Notes under the pieces: model-generated
The model's input: the letters and a program-made list of their open reading frames with translations, nothing else
Databases searched by the model: none
Told to the model about the DNA's origin: nothing
Shown here: positions 52,370 to 61,365 of the stretch, piece by piece
Numbering within the stretch: position 1 is the first letter of the stretch
Layout: each line of letters opens with the position of its first letter
Position numbers and translations under genes: made by a program
Assembly (NCBI GenBank): GCA_017744715.1
Contig: JAGIAT010000009.1
Span: forward strand, 62,001-126,000
Direction of reading: 5' to 3'
Source of the DNA: Niabella sp.
GTDB taxonomy: Bacteria; Bacteroidota; Bacteroidia; Chitinophagales; Chitinophagaceae
Length of the DNA stretch: 64,000 bases

Positions 52370-53359
52370 ATGGCAAGGAGTATAGCTTTCAGAGAAGCCC
52401 TCAGAGAGGCAATGACCGAAGAAATGAGAAGAGACGAACGCGTGTTTCTGATGGGTGAGGAAGTAGCCGAATATAATGGTGCTTACAAAGTAAGCCAGGG
52501 AATGCTGGCCGAATTTGGTGAAAAAAGGGTGATTGATACCCCTATTTCCGAGTTGGGCTTTGCAGCGGTTGGCGTTGGTGCCGCCCAAAACGGCCTCCGC
52601 CCGATTGTGGAGTTCATGACCTGGAACTTTGCCGTTCTGGCCCTCGATCAAATTTTAAATACCGCTTCTAAAATGCTGGCAATGAGCGGCGGACAAATTT
52701 CATGCCCTATTGTTTTTCGGGGCGGTAACGGCTCTGCCGGACAATTAGGTGCGCAGCATTCCACCGCATTCGAAGCGCTGTACGCCAATATCCCGGGGCT
52801 CAAAGTGGTGTCTCCAAGCACGCCTTACGATGCCAAAGGACTTTTAAAACAGGCCATCCGGTATGAAGAAGATCCGGTGATGTTTATGGAAAGCGAAGTC
52901 ATGTACGGCGACAAAATGGAAGTACCGGAAGAAGAATATTATATTGAACTGGGCAAGGCCGATGTAAAAAAAGCGGGAACCGATGTAACCATTATTTCCT
53001 TTAATAAAATGATGAAAGTGGCACTGGGTGCTGCTGCCGAGCTGGAAAAAGAAGGAATCAGTGCCGAGGTGATTGACCTGAGAACCATCCGCCCGCTGGA
53101 TATGGATACCATCCTGGCCAGTGTGCGCAAAACCAACCGGCTGGTAATTGTGGAAGAGCAATGGCCTTTTGCTTCCGTTTCCTCCGAAATTTCTTACCGC
53201 GTTCAGAAAGATGCGTTCGATTACCTGGATGCACCGATACGCCGGATCACTGCTGCCGACGCTCCCCTGCACTATGCACCCAACCTGGTTGCCGCTGCAT
53301 TGCCGGATGTTCCCCGTACGGTAAAGCTGGTTAAGGAAGTAATGTATATGAAGAAATAA
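52370..53359 (+). CDS. pdhB: Pyruvate dehydrogenase E1 component, beta subunit
   Basis: A 329-residue protein from an ATG at 52370. FREALREAMTEEMRRDERVFLMGEEVAEYNGAYKVSQGML is the E1-beta start, with the thiamine pyrophosphate-contacting Glu in the middle, and VVEEQWPFASVSSEI near the end. It needs an E1-alpha subunit, not encoded here. Transcribed with the regulator gene 72 bp downstream, perhaps. Confidence 0.95.
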   Translation: MARSIAFREALREAMTEEMRRDERVFLMGEEVAEYNGAYKVSQGMLAEFGEKRVIDTPISELGFAAVGVGAAQNGLRPIVEFMTWNFAVLALDQILNTASKMLAMSGGQISCPIVFRGGNGSAGQLGAQHSTAFEALYANIPGLKVVSPSTPYDAKGLLKQAIRYEEDPVMFMESEVMYGDKMEVPEEEYYIELGKADVKKAGTDVTIISFNKMMKVALGAAAELEKEGISAEVIDLRTIRPLDMDTILASVRKTNRLVIVEEQWPFASVSSEISYRVQKDAFDYLDAPIRRITAADAPLHYAPNLVAAALPDVPRTVKLVKEVMYMKK

Positions 53360-53431
53360 CCCGTTGATCGGGTCTCGCTGGAATGCTGATCCCGGATACG
53401 TGTATCCTGTTTATTTATTTAAAAAGATCCT

Positions 53432-54619
53432 GTGCCTAAAAATAAAAACAACGATAATCAACACGAGATTCTGATCATAGACGACGAAGCATCCATAAGA
53501 AAAACGTTGTCGGAGATCCTTTCCTTTGAAGGATATAAAATTTCTGAAGCTACCGACGGCGAAGAAGGCCTGAAGTTATTTTCAGAAAAAACATTTAATG
53601 CCGTATTGTGCGACATTAAGATGCCGAAGATGGATGGTTTGGAATTCCTTGAAAAAGCCACCGTTCTTGCACCCGATGTTCCGGTTATTATGATCTCCGG
53701 CCACGGCAATATTGAAACCGCCGTGGAAGCGGTAAAAAAAGGGGCCTACGACTTTATTTCAAAACCGCCGGACCTGAACCGCCTGCTGATCACCATCCGT
53801 AATGCCATGGAAAAAACATCCCTGGTTGCAGAAACCAAGGTGTTGCGGAAAAAAGTTTCCAAGGTTCAGGAAATTGTAGGTAATTCAGCGCCCATTCAAA
53901 AAATCAAAGAAACAATCAATAAGGTAGCTCCTACCGAAGCCCGCGTGCTGGTAACCGGTCCCAATGGTGTGGGAAAAGAACTCGTAGCCCGCTGGGTACA
54001 TGAGCTAAGCAACCGTTCCAATAGTCCGCTGGTTGAAGTAAACTGCGCTGCTATACCCACAGAACTCATTGAATCCGAGCTATTCGGACATGAGAAAGGT
54101 TCTTTTACTTCAGCTATAAAACAACGCATTGGAAAATTTGAACAGGCCAATGGAGGCACATTATTCCTGGATGAAATCGGGGATATGAGCCTGAACGCAC
54201 AGGCCAAAGTGCTGCGTGCTTTACAGGAAGGAAAGATCACCCGTGTGGGCGCCGATAAAGATATTAACGTAGACGTTCGGGTTATTGCAGCCACCAACAA
54301 AGACCTCCTCCAGGAAGTAGAAGATAAAAATTTCCGGCTGGATCTGTACCACCGCTTAAGTGTGATCCTTATCAATGTGCCTTCGCTTAATGAACGCAAG
54401 GACGACATTCCGTTGCTGGTAGACCAGTTCCTGGATGACATCTGCAAGGACTACGGCATCGCTAAAAAAAGCATTGATGAAGGCGCTATTGAATCGTTGC
54501 AACAATACAACTGGACCGGTAATATCCGGGAACTCAGGAACGTGGTAGAACGCCTGGTGATCCTGAGCGGCAAAACCATTACTGCCGGAGATGTACAAAA
54601 TTATGTAGCCATCGGCTAA
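53432..54619 (+). CDS. NtrC-like response regulator with AAA+ domain but no DNA-binding domain
   Basis: A 395-residue protein from a GTG at 53432. Receiver domain with the phosphate-accepting D61 (CDIKMPKMDG) and K111; AAA+ domain with Walker A GPNGVGKE at 176-183 and Walker B GTLFLDEIG at 242-250. The sigma-54 contact loop GAFTGA reads GSFTSA (223-228). The protein ends 23 residues after NIRELRNVVERL, so the Fis-type helix-turn-helix is missing. Likely a two-component output protein; whether it activates sigma-54 promoters is doubtful. Confidence 0.93.
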   Translation: MPKNKNNDNQHEILIIDDEASIRKTLSEILSFEGYKISEATDGEEGLKLFSEKTFNAVLCDIKMPKMDGLEFLEKATVLAPDVPVIMISGHGNIETAVEAVKKGAYDFISKPPDLNRLLITIRNAMEKTSLVAETKVLRKKVSKVQEIVGNSAPIQKIKETINKVAPTEARVLVTGPNGVGKELVARWVHELSNRSNSPLVEVNCAAIPTELIESELFGHEKGSFTSAIKQRIGKFEQANGGTLFLDEIGDMSLNAQAKVLRALQEGKITRVGADKDINVDVRVIAATNKDLLQEVEDKNFRLDLYHRLSVILINVPSLNERKDDIPLLVDQFLDDICKDYGIAKKSIDEGAIESLQQYNWTGNIRELRNVVERLVILSGKTITAGDVQNYVAIG

Positions 54620-54689
54620 ACGAAGGCGGTTCCCGGAACACGGAATAAATGGCATTTTTCAAAATACATCTTTTACCGATGGGCCTGTC

Positions 54690-55655
54690 ATGATCAAGAA
54701 AGCCATTATCTACGTTTTAGCCAAAAGTCCGGCTCCTTTCAGGGACTTTCTGTTCAGCCTGAAGCGGTACTCCCTGTTTAGAAGACCGGCCCCTCCTCCC
54801 TCTTTTTTTTTGATACTGGTCGACGGCCGGAATTTTCACGGCGGGTTTGCAGACCGGATGAAAGGCATTGTTTCCTGTTTTGCTTTTTGTTTACAGCAGC
54901 AAATCCCGTTCAGAATCCATTACACTTTTCCTTTTTCATTAACGGATTTTCTGATCCCGAATACATATGACTGGACGTTACAAAAAGGCGAAACCATAGC
55001 GGAACATATCGCAGATGTACGCTACCTGAGCCTTATAGGTTCCCCTTCTATCCAACGCCTCGTGCATTTAAAAAAAACGCGAAAACAAGTGCATTGCTAT
55101 GCCAACCGGGATGTTCTGGATGTGCTCAATGCCCATTACCATACCCGGCATACCTGGGGCGATCTGTTCCGGCAGCTTTTCCGCCCGGCTGCCATCCTGG
55201 AACAGGAGCTGCTTAAAAAAAGAAGCCTGCTGCCGTCAAAGTACATCGGCATTGCCTTCCGTTTTCAAAACCTGCTGGGCGATTTTGAAGAATACCAGGT
55301 AGCCGCACTGCCGGAAGCTGCGCAAACGGCATTAATGCAGCAATGCAGCAACTTTCTGATCCGTTTTCAACAGAAGGCCGATACACCGCTGCTGGTCACC
55401 TCCGACAGCTACCGTTTTTCCTGTTCCCTTGAAGGGCTGGAGCAGATCTACTGTTTTCCCGGGCAGAACCACCACCTCGATCACCAGACCAAAAAATCCA
55501 GGGAAACCTATCTGAAATCCTTTACGGATTTTTTCCTGTTATCGGAAAGCCTGAAAGTGTATGCAGCAGGAACTTACAATATGTACCGGACCGAGTTTCC
55601 CATGTATGCGGCCCGCCTCAACGGATTACCCTTTGAACGGATCCTCATCGAATGA
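54690..55655 (+). CDS. Fucosyltransferase/NodZ-like putative glycosyltransferase
   Basis: A 321-residue protein from an ATG at 54690. VDGRNFHGGFADRMKGIVSCFAFCLQQQIPFRIHY resembles the N-terminal 'GLGNRLRGIVSA' donor-site region of GDP-fucose transferases of the GT-B type (NodZ, O-FucT, GT11-like); FPFSLTDFLIPNTYDW and YIGIAFRFQNLLGDFEEY support it, and SDSYRF and YAAGTYNMYRTEFP mimic the C-terminal nucleotide site. Just before an ABC exporter and near a GT4 gene. Donor and acceptor are unknown. Confidence 0.6.
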   Translation: MIKKAIIYVLAKSPAPFRDFLFSLKRYSLFRRPAPPPSFFLILVDGRNFHGGFADRMKGIVSCFAFCLQQQIPFRIHYTFPFSLTDFLIPNTYDWTLQKGETIAEHIADVRYLSLIGSPSIQRLVHLKKTRKQVHCYANRDVLDVLNAHYHTRHTWGDLFRQLFRPAAILEQELLKKRSLLPSKYIGIAFRFQNLLGDFEEYQVAALPEAAQTALMQQCSNFLIRFQQKADTPLLVTSDSYRFSCSLEGLEQIYCFPGQNHHLDHQTKKSRETYLKSFTDFFLLSESLKVYAAGTYNMYRTEFPMYAARLNGLPFERILIE

Positions 55656-55784
55656 ATACTTACCGAGCTAAAACCCTGAATCACCTGCATGCCGGCAATA
55701 TTGGGGCAATGGGAGTTAATTGACATTTAACCTATAAATTTACAACATGATCATTTTTGTAATCCAACATGCATCCGTTAATTA

Positions 55785-57587
55785 TTGGTTGTGGAAGTAA
55801 ACTTCAAATATAATTTTCGGGGGTATTTCCGGTTTTATTATTCCATTCTCGGCAACAAAATATACCTGTTCCTGTTACTGAATGTGCTGGTAGGTTTGCT
55901 GGACGGGATCGGCCTGGCTTTGATCGTGCCGTTGTTCTCCTCGCTTTTTGGTGCCGGAAACGAAGGACTGCTGAACACCGGCAAAATGCATTATATAGCA
56001 GACCTGCTTTCCGGGGCAGGCATTCCGCTTACCATCACCAACACTATTTTCGTCGTTATCCTGGTATTTTCAATCAAGGGACTTTTCCGTTTTTTGCAAA
56101 TGCGCTATTCTTCCCGTATACGCTTCCTGTTCATCCGGGAGCTGCGCGTACAATTGCTGTACCTGCTAAATACGCTTTCTTATACCGGCTTTCTGAAACT
56201 AAACGCAGGAAAAATACAGAACGCGCTTACTACGGAGATCAGCGGTCTTTATTATACCCTTACGGCTTATTTAAGTACGCTGCAATGTGTGGGCATCCTG
56301 ATCACCTATTTCACATTAGCCTGTATTACCAACCTGCAATTTGCCATTATGGTGCTGGTTTTTGGAGCCACAAGCAACCTGCTGTACCGGAAACTGTTTT
56401 CAAAAACACAAAAGATCTCTGCCAACGTATCTAAAGAAAGCGACACCTTTATCAGTTACCTGATCCAATCAATAACACATTACCGGTATCTGAAAGCCAC
56501 CAATTATTTTAAACGTTATCTCGGAAAATTAAAAAAAGTTATTGAAGAAATCGAACAGCTGAATTTCAGAATGGGTTTTTTCAGTGCCTTGTCCGAAGGC
56601 ATTAAGGAGCCGGTAGCTATTGTTATGATCAGCCTGATACTTGGGCTGCAGTTTTACCTGTTTCCGGAGAGCGATAAAAATGCCATCCTGGTATGCCTCC
56701 TGTTATTTTACCGGTCGCTGGCACAACTGGGCCAGTTGCAAACAAGCTGGCAGTTTTTTGCGCAAAACGCCGGCAGCATTCGCTCCGTAACCGGGTTGAT
56801 CCGCGACGTACAACAATCAAAAGAACCGGCACCGGAGAACCTGCCGGAGCTCAGCGAAGTAGGCGAAATCCGGCTCACCGAAGTTTCTGTCGCCTACACC
56901 GGACGTACGATACTGGAACAGATCAGCCTTCGCATTCCACGACACCGGACCGTTGCCTTTGTAGGAGAAAGCGGATCCGGAAAGACGACGCTGGCCCATG
57001 TCATCATCGGGCTTATTACCCCAACAACAGGCACGGTATCGATTGGTAACAGCGCAATCGGTGAAATAAGCCTGGACGCTTACCGGGATAAAATCGGTTA
57101 TATTGCCCAGGATCCCGTAGTGTTTAGCGATACCATCTTTAACAATGTTACTTTTTTTGATGCTCCTACACCTGAAAACCAGCAACGGTTTCAAAAAGCA
57201 GTGCAACAGGCCTCGCTGGACGGTTTTATCGACACCCTTCCCGAAAAAGAGCATACACAGGTAGGTGATAACGGTATTTATATTTCCGGCGGTCAAAAAC
57301 AACGCCTGTCCATTGCCCGCGAATTATATAAAAATGTAGAAGTCCTGATTTTAGATGAGGCCACCTCGGCACTGGACTCTGCCACAGAAAACATCATTCA
57401 AAAAAGCCTGGAGCTGCTGCACGGGCATTGTACCATCATCATCATTGCGCACCGCCTGGCAACTATCAAAATGGCGGATGCAATCTTTTTGATCAAGAAC
57501 AAAACCATTACTGCGCAAGGCACTTTCGATGCATTAAAGGAATCTTCGGAGGATTTCCGCCAGATGATTGCGGCTCAGCGCTTCTGA
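55785..57587 (+). CDS. ABC exporter (ATPase fused to membrane domain), MsbA/polysaccharide type
   Basis: A 600-residue protein from a TTG at 55785 (or a GTG at 55791). Six membrane helices (about 25-330) precede the ATPase with Walker A VGESGSGKTTL, ISGGQKQRLS signature and Walker B VLILDEATSALD. Probably exports a lipid- or glycan-linked product; its position between two glycosyltransferase genes suggests a glycoconjugate. Confidence 0.93.
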   Translation: MVVEVNFKYNFRGYFRFYYSILGNKIYLFLLLNVLVGLLDGIGLALIVPLFSSLFGAGNEGLLNTGKMHYIADLLSGAGIPLTITNTIFVVILVFSIKGLFRFLQMRYSSRIRFLFIRELRVQLLYLLNTLSYTGFLKLNAGKIQNALTTEISGLYYTLTAYLSTLQCVGILITYFTLACITNLQFAIMVLVFGATSNLLYRKLFSKTQKISANVSKESDTFISYLIQSITHYRYLKATNYFKRYLGKLKKVIEEIEQLNFRMGFFSALSEGIKEPVAIVMISLILGLQFYLFPESDKNAILVCLLLFYRSLAQLGQLQTSWQFFAQNAGSIRSVTGLIRDVQQSKEPAPENLPELSEVGEIRLTEVSVAYTGRTILEQISLRIPRHRTVAFVGESGSGKTTLAHVIIGLITPTTGTVSIGNSAIGEISLDAYRDKIGYIAQDPVVFSDTIFNNVTFFDAPTPENQQRFQKAVQQASLDGFIDTLPEKEHTQVGDNGIYISGGQKQRLSIARELYKNVEVLILDEATSALDSATENIIQKSLELLHGHCTIIIIAHRLATIKMADAIFLIKNKTITAQGTFDALKESSEDFRQMIAAQRF

Positions 57588-57782
57588 TATACTGGATCCG
57601 CACGAATGCAATAAACAGTGTTCGTGTTTCCATTTTTCCGCGTTGCTCACATTTTTATAATATGCCTTACCACAAGTGGCCGAAGGCTATTAGCCTGGAT
57701 TTATGCCGCGTTCCGATACCCCATCGTGGAACGATGCCTTCCTGTACGGGGAACCAATGGCTGGCGTAAAATGCCCACCTCG
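57588..57782. other. Convergent intergenic region with a short hairpin
   Basis: 195 bp. CGTTCC (57708-57713) pairs with GGAACG (57728-57733). Phrases such as TATGCCGCGTTCCG and GCCTTACCAC resemble palindromic REP-like sequences seen in many Bacteroidota. No gene. Confidence 0.35.
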
Positions 57783-58928
57783 TTATGATCGCCTCTTCAG
57801 ACTTTGATACCAGCGGGCTATTTGTTGTCCGACAACTGCATAAGAAAATTTACCCAGTGCGGCCGCAGCAATCACATCAGGGTTATAATCGGAATAATGT
57901 TCTTCCATGAACCGGATGGCCTTCACCAGTGCATCTTCGTCTCCGGCGGGTATCATCAACCCGTTTTGGTCATTGATCAGCTCCGAAATGCCCCCTACAT
58001 CACTCGATACTACGGGCACCCCGCAACAAAGTGCTTCACCAATTACACAGGGCGAGTTTTCCGCATCACTAAAAACGATCAGCAGGTCGGCATCCTGCAA
58101 ATGCCGGGCAACAACATCGTAGGGTTGCACGCCCATCCAATTGATCAGGGGGTATTGCTGCCGGTAGAACGCATTCCTCCCCGGTTCCAAACCGATCACC
58201 GTTAAAGAAAAAACGGCTGCCGGCAACTGCTCAAAAGCGCGGATGATACCGTCTATATTTTTTTTGGGCGCCCCGCTGGAAATATGCAGGCACCGGAGCT
58301 GCTGCTTCCGTTCTTTTGGCTTCGCAAAAAATATACGGGTATCCGCTACATTGGGTATCACAACAGCGGGAACCGGTTTACCCAATTTATTAATTTCCCG
58401 TACCAGGTAATGACTTACCGAATGAAAGCCGGCTGCCTTATGAAACGTATTCCGCACGATCGACCGGAACCACCGGGGACGCTGGTAAAAATTATCATCT
58501 ACCACGTTATTATATCCATCCCAATGTTCGGTAACCACATAAGGGATCCCGTATTTCTTTTTGACCCATTGCGCAATCAGTCCCGATTTAAACGGAATAT
58601 GCACATGCACCAGGTCTGGCTTACCATGAGTGCGGATATAACGCCGCACCGCTTGTTTGTAAAGATGATACCAGTAAAAATAGGAATGTAGTTTTCCTGC
58701 AATGCCCGGCTTCTTTGGGTAATAAACCTGTTCTTCTGTAAGCCCAGAATATTCCGGGTTTCGGTTTAATTCAAAGGTTACGCCCGCTCCTTCTGGATCA
58801 GGCGTAACCTTAATAACATGGATCTGGTGGTACAAGGATACTGCCTGTGCATGACGCTGCACAAAGTCTCCCTCAAAGGGAGCCCGTTTATTGGGGTACC
58901 AGCTGCACAGCCAGAGCACCTTCAGCAT
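57783..58928 (-). CDS. GT4-family glycosyltransferase
   Basis: A 381-residue protein from an ATG at 58928. VLWLCSWYPNKRAPFEGDFVQRHAQAVS opens the fold, and VFSDAENSPCVIGEALCCGVPVVSSDVGG holds the E-x7-E donor site. Retaining GT4 enzymes transfer sugars from nucleotide donors; substrate unknown. It is followed by tpiA 11 bp upstream on the same strand. Confidence 0.93.
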   Translation of the reverse strand: MLKVLWLCSWYPNKRAPFEGDFVQRHAQAVSLYHQIHVIKVTPDPEGAGVTFELNRNPEYSGLTEEQVYYPKKPGIAGKLHSYFYWYHLYKQAVRRYIRTHGKPDLVHVHIPFKSGLIAQWVKKKYGIPYVVTEHWDGYNNVVDDNFYQRPRWFRSIVRNTFHKAAGFHSVSHYLVREINKLGKPVPAVVIPNVADTRIFFAKPKERKQQLRCLHISSGAPKKNIDGIIRAFEQLPAAVFSLTVIGLEPGRNAFYRQQYPLINWMGVQPYDVVARHLQDADLLIVFSDAENSPCVIGEALCCGVPVVSSDVGGISELINDQNGLMIPAGDEDALVKAIRFMEEHYSDYNPDVIAAAALGKFSYAVVGQQIARWYQSLKRRS

Positions 58929-58938
58929 GCGTTTCTGC

Positions 58939-59700
58939 TTATTTCAGTGCCTTGATGATTTCTACAAAATCCACTGCAACCAGGGATGCGCCACCTACAA
59001 GACCGCCGTCCACATCGGGACAGGAAAACAGTTCCTTCGCATTGTTTGCTTTTACGCTTCCGCCATAAAGGATGGAAATCCCGTCGGCAGCTTCCTGGCC
59101 ATATTGTTTTGCAATTACAGAACGTAAGTAGGCATGGATCTCCTGGGCCTGCTCGGTGGTAGCCGTTTTGCCTGTGCCGATCGCCCAAATGGGTTCGTAA
59201 GCAATCACTACATTTTTGAGATCTTCGGCAGACAGGTGAAACAGGGATTCCCGCAGTTGTTTTTCTACATACTCGTTTTGAGTACCCGCCTCCCGGATGC
59301 TCAGCGGCTCTCCACAGCAGAAAATAGGCTTTAAACCGGCCCCCAGCAGGAGGTCCAGCTTTTCTGAAATGTCCAGGTTCGATTCGTTAAAATACTCGCG
59401 GCGCTCGCTGTGGCCGATAATGCAATACTGGATATTGATCGATTTCAGCATATCTACAGAAACCTCACCGGTATATGCACCTGATTTCTTATTGGAGCAA
59501 TTCTGCGCTGCCACGTAAAAATTCTTCAGGGTATTTACTTTTTCATTAGCCATCATCAGGTACGGAAAAGGAACACCGAAGATCACCAGCTGGTTCTCGG
59601 TTGTTTCAATGTTTTCGTCCAGGATATCCTTTAGCAATTGCTGGCCTTCCACATACGTTAAGTTCATTTTCCAGTTAGCCGCTGCTATTTGCTGTCTCAT
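58939..59700 (-). CDS. tpiA: Triose-phosphate isomerase
   Basis: A 253-residue protein from an ATG at 59700. Active-site Lys in AAANWKMN, His in IIGHSERRE, Glu in IAYEPIWAIGTG, and the phosphate loop ILYGGSVKANN. Glycolysis. Its start overlaps the GlmU-family stop by 4 bp. Confidence 0.97.
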   Translation of the reverse strand: MRQQIAAANWKMNLTYVEGQQLLKDILDENIETTENQLVIFGVPFPYLMMANEKVNTLKNFYVAAQNCSNKKSGAYTGEVSVDMLKSINIQYCIIGHSERREYFNESNLDISEKLDLLLGAGLKPIFCCGEPLSIREAGTQNEYVEKQLRESLFHLSAEDLKNVVIAYEPIWAIGTGKTATTEQAQEIHAYLRSVIAKQYGQEAADGISILYGGSVKANNAKELFSCPDVDGGLVGGASLVAVDFVEIIKALK

Positions 59701-60821
59701 GATTTCTTTGTTTTTGTTTGATTATAAATTAGGGTAATACGTTCTTTTTCTGCTGCTGTGAGTGTTTGTTTTTTGGTTTGCATCCACCGTTCCAGGTGCG
59801 TCAATGCTTCAGGCAACCGGTAAGAAATTGCGTCATTGTATCCCCAGGAAAAGGAAGGGATCCATTTGGGACTGAGTCCTTCACCAAAAATATTTGTACA
59901 GATGCCTGTAACGGTTCCGGAATTAAATGATGTATTGATCGCGGCCTTTGAATAATCGCCCATCAACACCCCGCATTTCATACCGGCCTGGTAATTTCCA
60001 GAGGGCAAAGTTATGCGAATACTCCCGGCCGTGTTTTTTAAGTTGCTGTTACTGGTACCCGCTCCCAGGTTACACCAACGGCCGATCACCGAATCGCCCA
60101 GGTAACCATCGTGCGCTTTATTTGAAAACGGGAACATTACCGCATTCTTGATCTCTCCGCCTACGGTACAAAAGGCCCCGATGGTAGTACCGCCATAGAT
60201 CCGGGTGCCCATTTTAACCACCGCTCCTTCACCAATAAATACAGGCCCGCGGATGCAGGAACCTTCCATGATCAGTGCATTCTTTGAAATATACACCGGT
60301 CCTTCTGCTGCATTAATGATCGAAAACCGTACATCGGCGCCCGGCTCTATGAAAACCTGCGCCTGGTTGGCAACCTGGTTACCTGCAGCCAGCGGTGCCG
60401 GCTCCCGGCCTGCCGTAAGCAGCGCAAAATCAAAATGCAGCAAACGGGCGTTTTTTTCAAAAATATCCCAGCTGTAACTGATAAAATCCGCATAGCTCAC
60501 GGGTAACAGCTCCAGCGGAGACCTGCCGGAAAAACCGGCTTCCGATATACCATAACCGATAACAGCTCCGTTTTCAAACTGAAGAAAATCTCCGGGGGAA
60601 AAAGCACGCAACCGGGCAACCAGCGGTGCAGACGGCAGCAGGTTTGCCGGTATAAACCAGCTGGCACCCGGGCCGTTCTTCAGATCGCGCTCCACGATCT
60701 GCTCCCAGCGCCGGCGGTTGGTCATCATTCCCCCCGGTATGGCCTCCACGGCGGTGGTCAAACTAAAAGGGAACAATTGCTCGGCCCGGTACTGTTTATG
60801 GGTGAAAATAACTGCGCTCAT
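59697..60821 (-). CDS. GlmU-family putative sugar nucleotidyltransferase with left-handed beta-helix
   Basis: A 374-residue protein from an ATG at 60821. The N-terminal part (PIPGGMMTNRRRWEQ-like, actual IPGGMMTNRRRWEQ) is a short nucleotidyltransferase-like region; the C-terminal hexapeptide repeats (KNALIMEGSCIRGPVFIGEGAVVKMG, GTSNSNLKNTAG) form a left-handed beta-helix as in GlmU. Bacteroidota carry this beside tpiA. The exact reaction is not known. Confidence 0.85.
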   Translation of the reverse strand: MSAVIFTHKQYRAEQLFPFSLTTAVEAIPGGMMTNRRRWEQIVERDLKNGPGASWFIPANLLPSAPLVARLRAFSPGDFLQFENGAVIGYGISEAGFSGRSPLELLPVSYADFISYSWDIFEKNARLLHFDFALLTAGREPAPLAAGNQVANQAQVFIEPGADVRFSIINAAEGPVYISKNALIMEGSCIRGPVFIGEGAVVKMGTRIYGGTTIGAFCTVGGEIKNAVMFPFSNKAHDGYLGDSVIGRWCNLGAGTSNSNLKNTAGSIRITLPSGNYQAGMKCGVLMGDYSKAAINTSFNSGTVTGICTNIFGEGLSPKWIPSFSWGYNDAISYRLPEALTHLERWMQTKKQTLTAAEKERITLIYNQTKTKKS

Positions 60822-60856
60822 AAATTGAGGTGCCTAAGATAAACAGAAATACGGGC

Positions 60857-60886
60857 AAAACAAAACCCCGGTGTTGCCGGGGTTTG
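60857..60886 (-). terminator. Intrinsic terminator after rpmE2
   Basis: Nine-base-pair stem 60863-60871 / 60877-60885 (AAACCCCGG), 5-nt loop, followed on the minus strand by TTTTGTTTTG. It starts 25 bp past the rpmE2 stop. Confidence 0.85.
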
Positions 60887-60910
60887 TAAAAAATATAAAA
60901 ACAGCACCAA

Positions 60911-61159
60911 TTATTTTTTGGCGTATTTCCTTTTGAACTTGTCGATACGACCAGCAGTATCTACCAGTACGTTCTTACCTGTAAAGAAAGGGTGAGAAGT
61001 ACTTGAAATTTCCAGTTTGATTACCGGGTACTCGTTACCATCTTCCCATTGAATGGTTTCTTTTGAATTGGCAGTAGAGCGGCTTAAAAAGGTATCGCCG
61101 TTACTCATGTCTTTGAAAACTACTAAACGATAGTTTTCCGGATGGAGCCCTTGTTTCAT
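60911..61159 (-). CDS. rpmE2: 50S ribosomal protein L31, type B
   Basis: An 82-residue protein from an ATG at 61159. MKQGLHPENYRLVVFKDMSNG is the L31 start and SSTSHPFFTGKN the conserved loop. It has no Cys, so it is the zinc-free (C-) form. A leader of about 60 nt with a hairpin lies between the -7 box and the start. Confidence 0.96.
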   Translation of the reverse strand: MKQGLHPENYRLVVFKDMSNGDTFLSRSTANSKETIQWEDGNEYPVIKLEISSTSHPFFTGKNVLVDTAGRIDKFKRKYAKK

Positions 61160-61180
61160 AATTATATGATTTTTAAGGTT

Positions 61181-61198
61181 GTACGGATTTTGCCGTAC
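61181..61198 (-). promoter_or_regulatory. Leader hairpin upstream of rpmE2
   Basis: GTACGG (61181-61186) pairs with CCGTAC (61193-61198) across a 6-nt loop, inside the leader and 22 bp before the start. Could be an autoregulatory site for L31. Confidence 0.35.
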
Positions 61199-61221
61199 GG
61201 TTATGAATAAAATTTGAGGTG

Positions 61222-61229
61222 CAAAGGTA
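61222..61229 (-). promoter_or_regulatory. -7 box (TACCTTTG) for rpmE2
   Basis: Exact TAnnTTTG on the minus strand, 62 nt before the ATG. No clear -33. Confidence 0.45.
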
Positions 61230-61317
61230 CGGAAAATACCAAATGCAGCATAATGAATATCAAATTAAATAATCCCCCCGGACAGCTTCAGCCTACGCCC
61301 TTTTTCCGCTCCGGAAT

Positions 61318-61365
61318 TCAATTTCCACATTCCCACATTCCCACATTTTCAAATTTCAAAATTCC
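61318..61365. repeat. Shared 23-bp repeat after yajQ
   Basis: 61333-61355 is the reverse complement of 50806-50828 (reading AATTTGAAAATGTGGG on the minus strand). It also contains a tandem 'cccacatt' word. Like the copy at 50806, it lies right after the stop codon of its gene in the same sense. Confidence 0.75.

Noticed and set aside
53358..53390. Terminator between pdhB and the regulator gene
   Set aside because: Only a 5-bp stem (ACCCG/CGGGT) with no T run.
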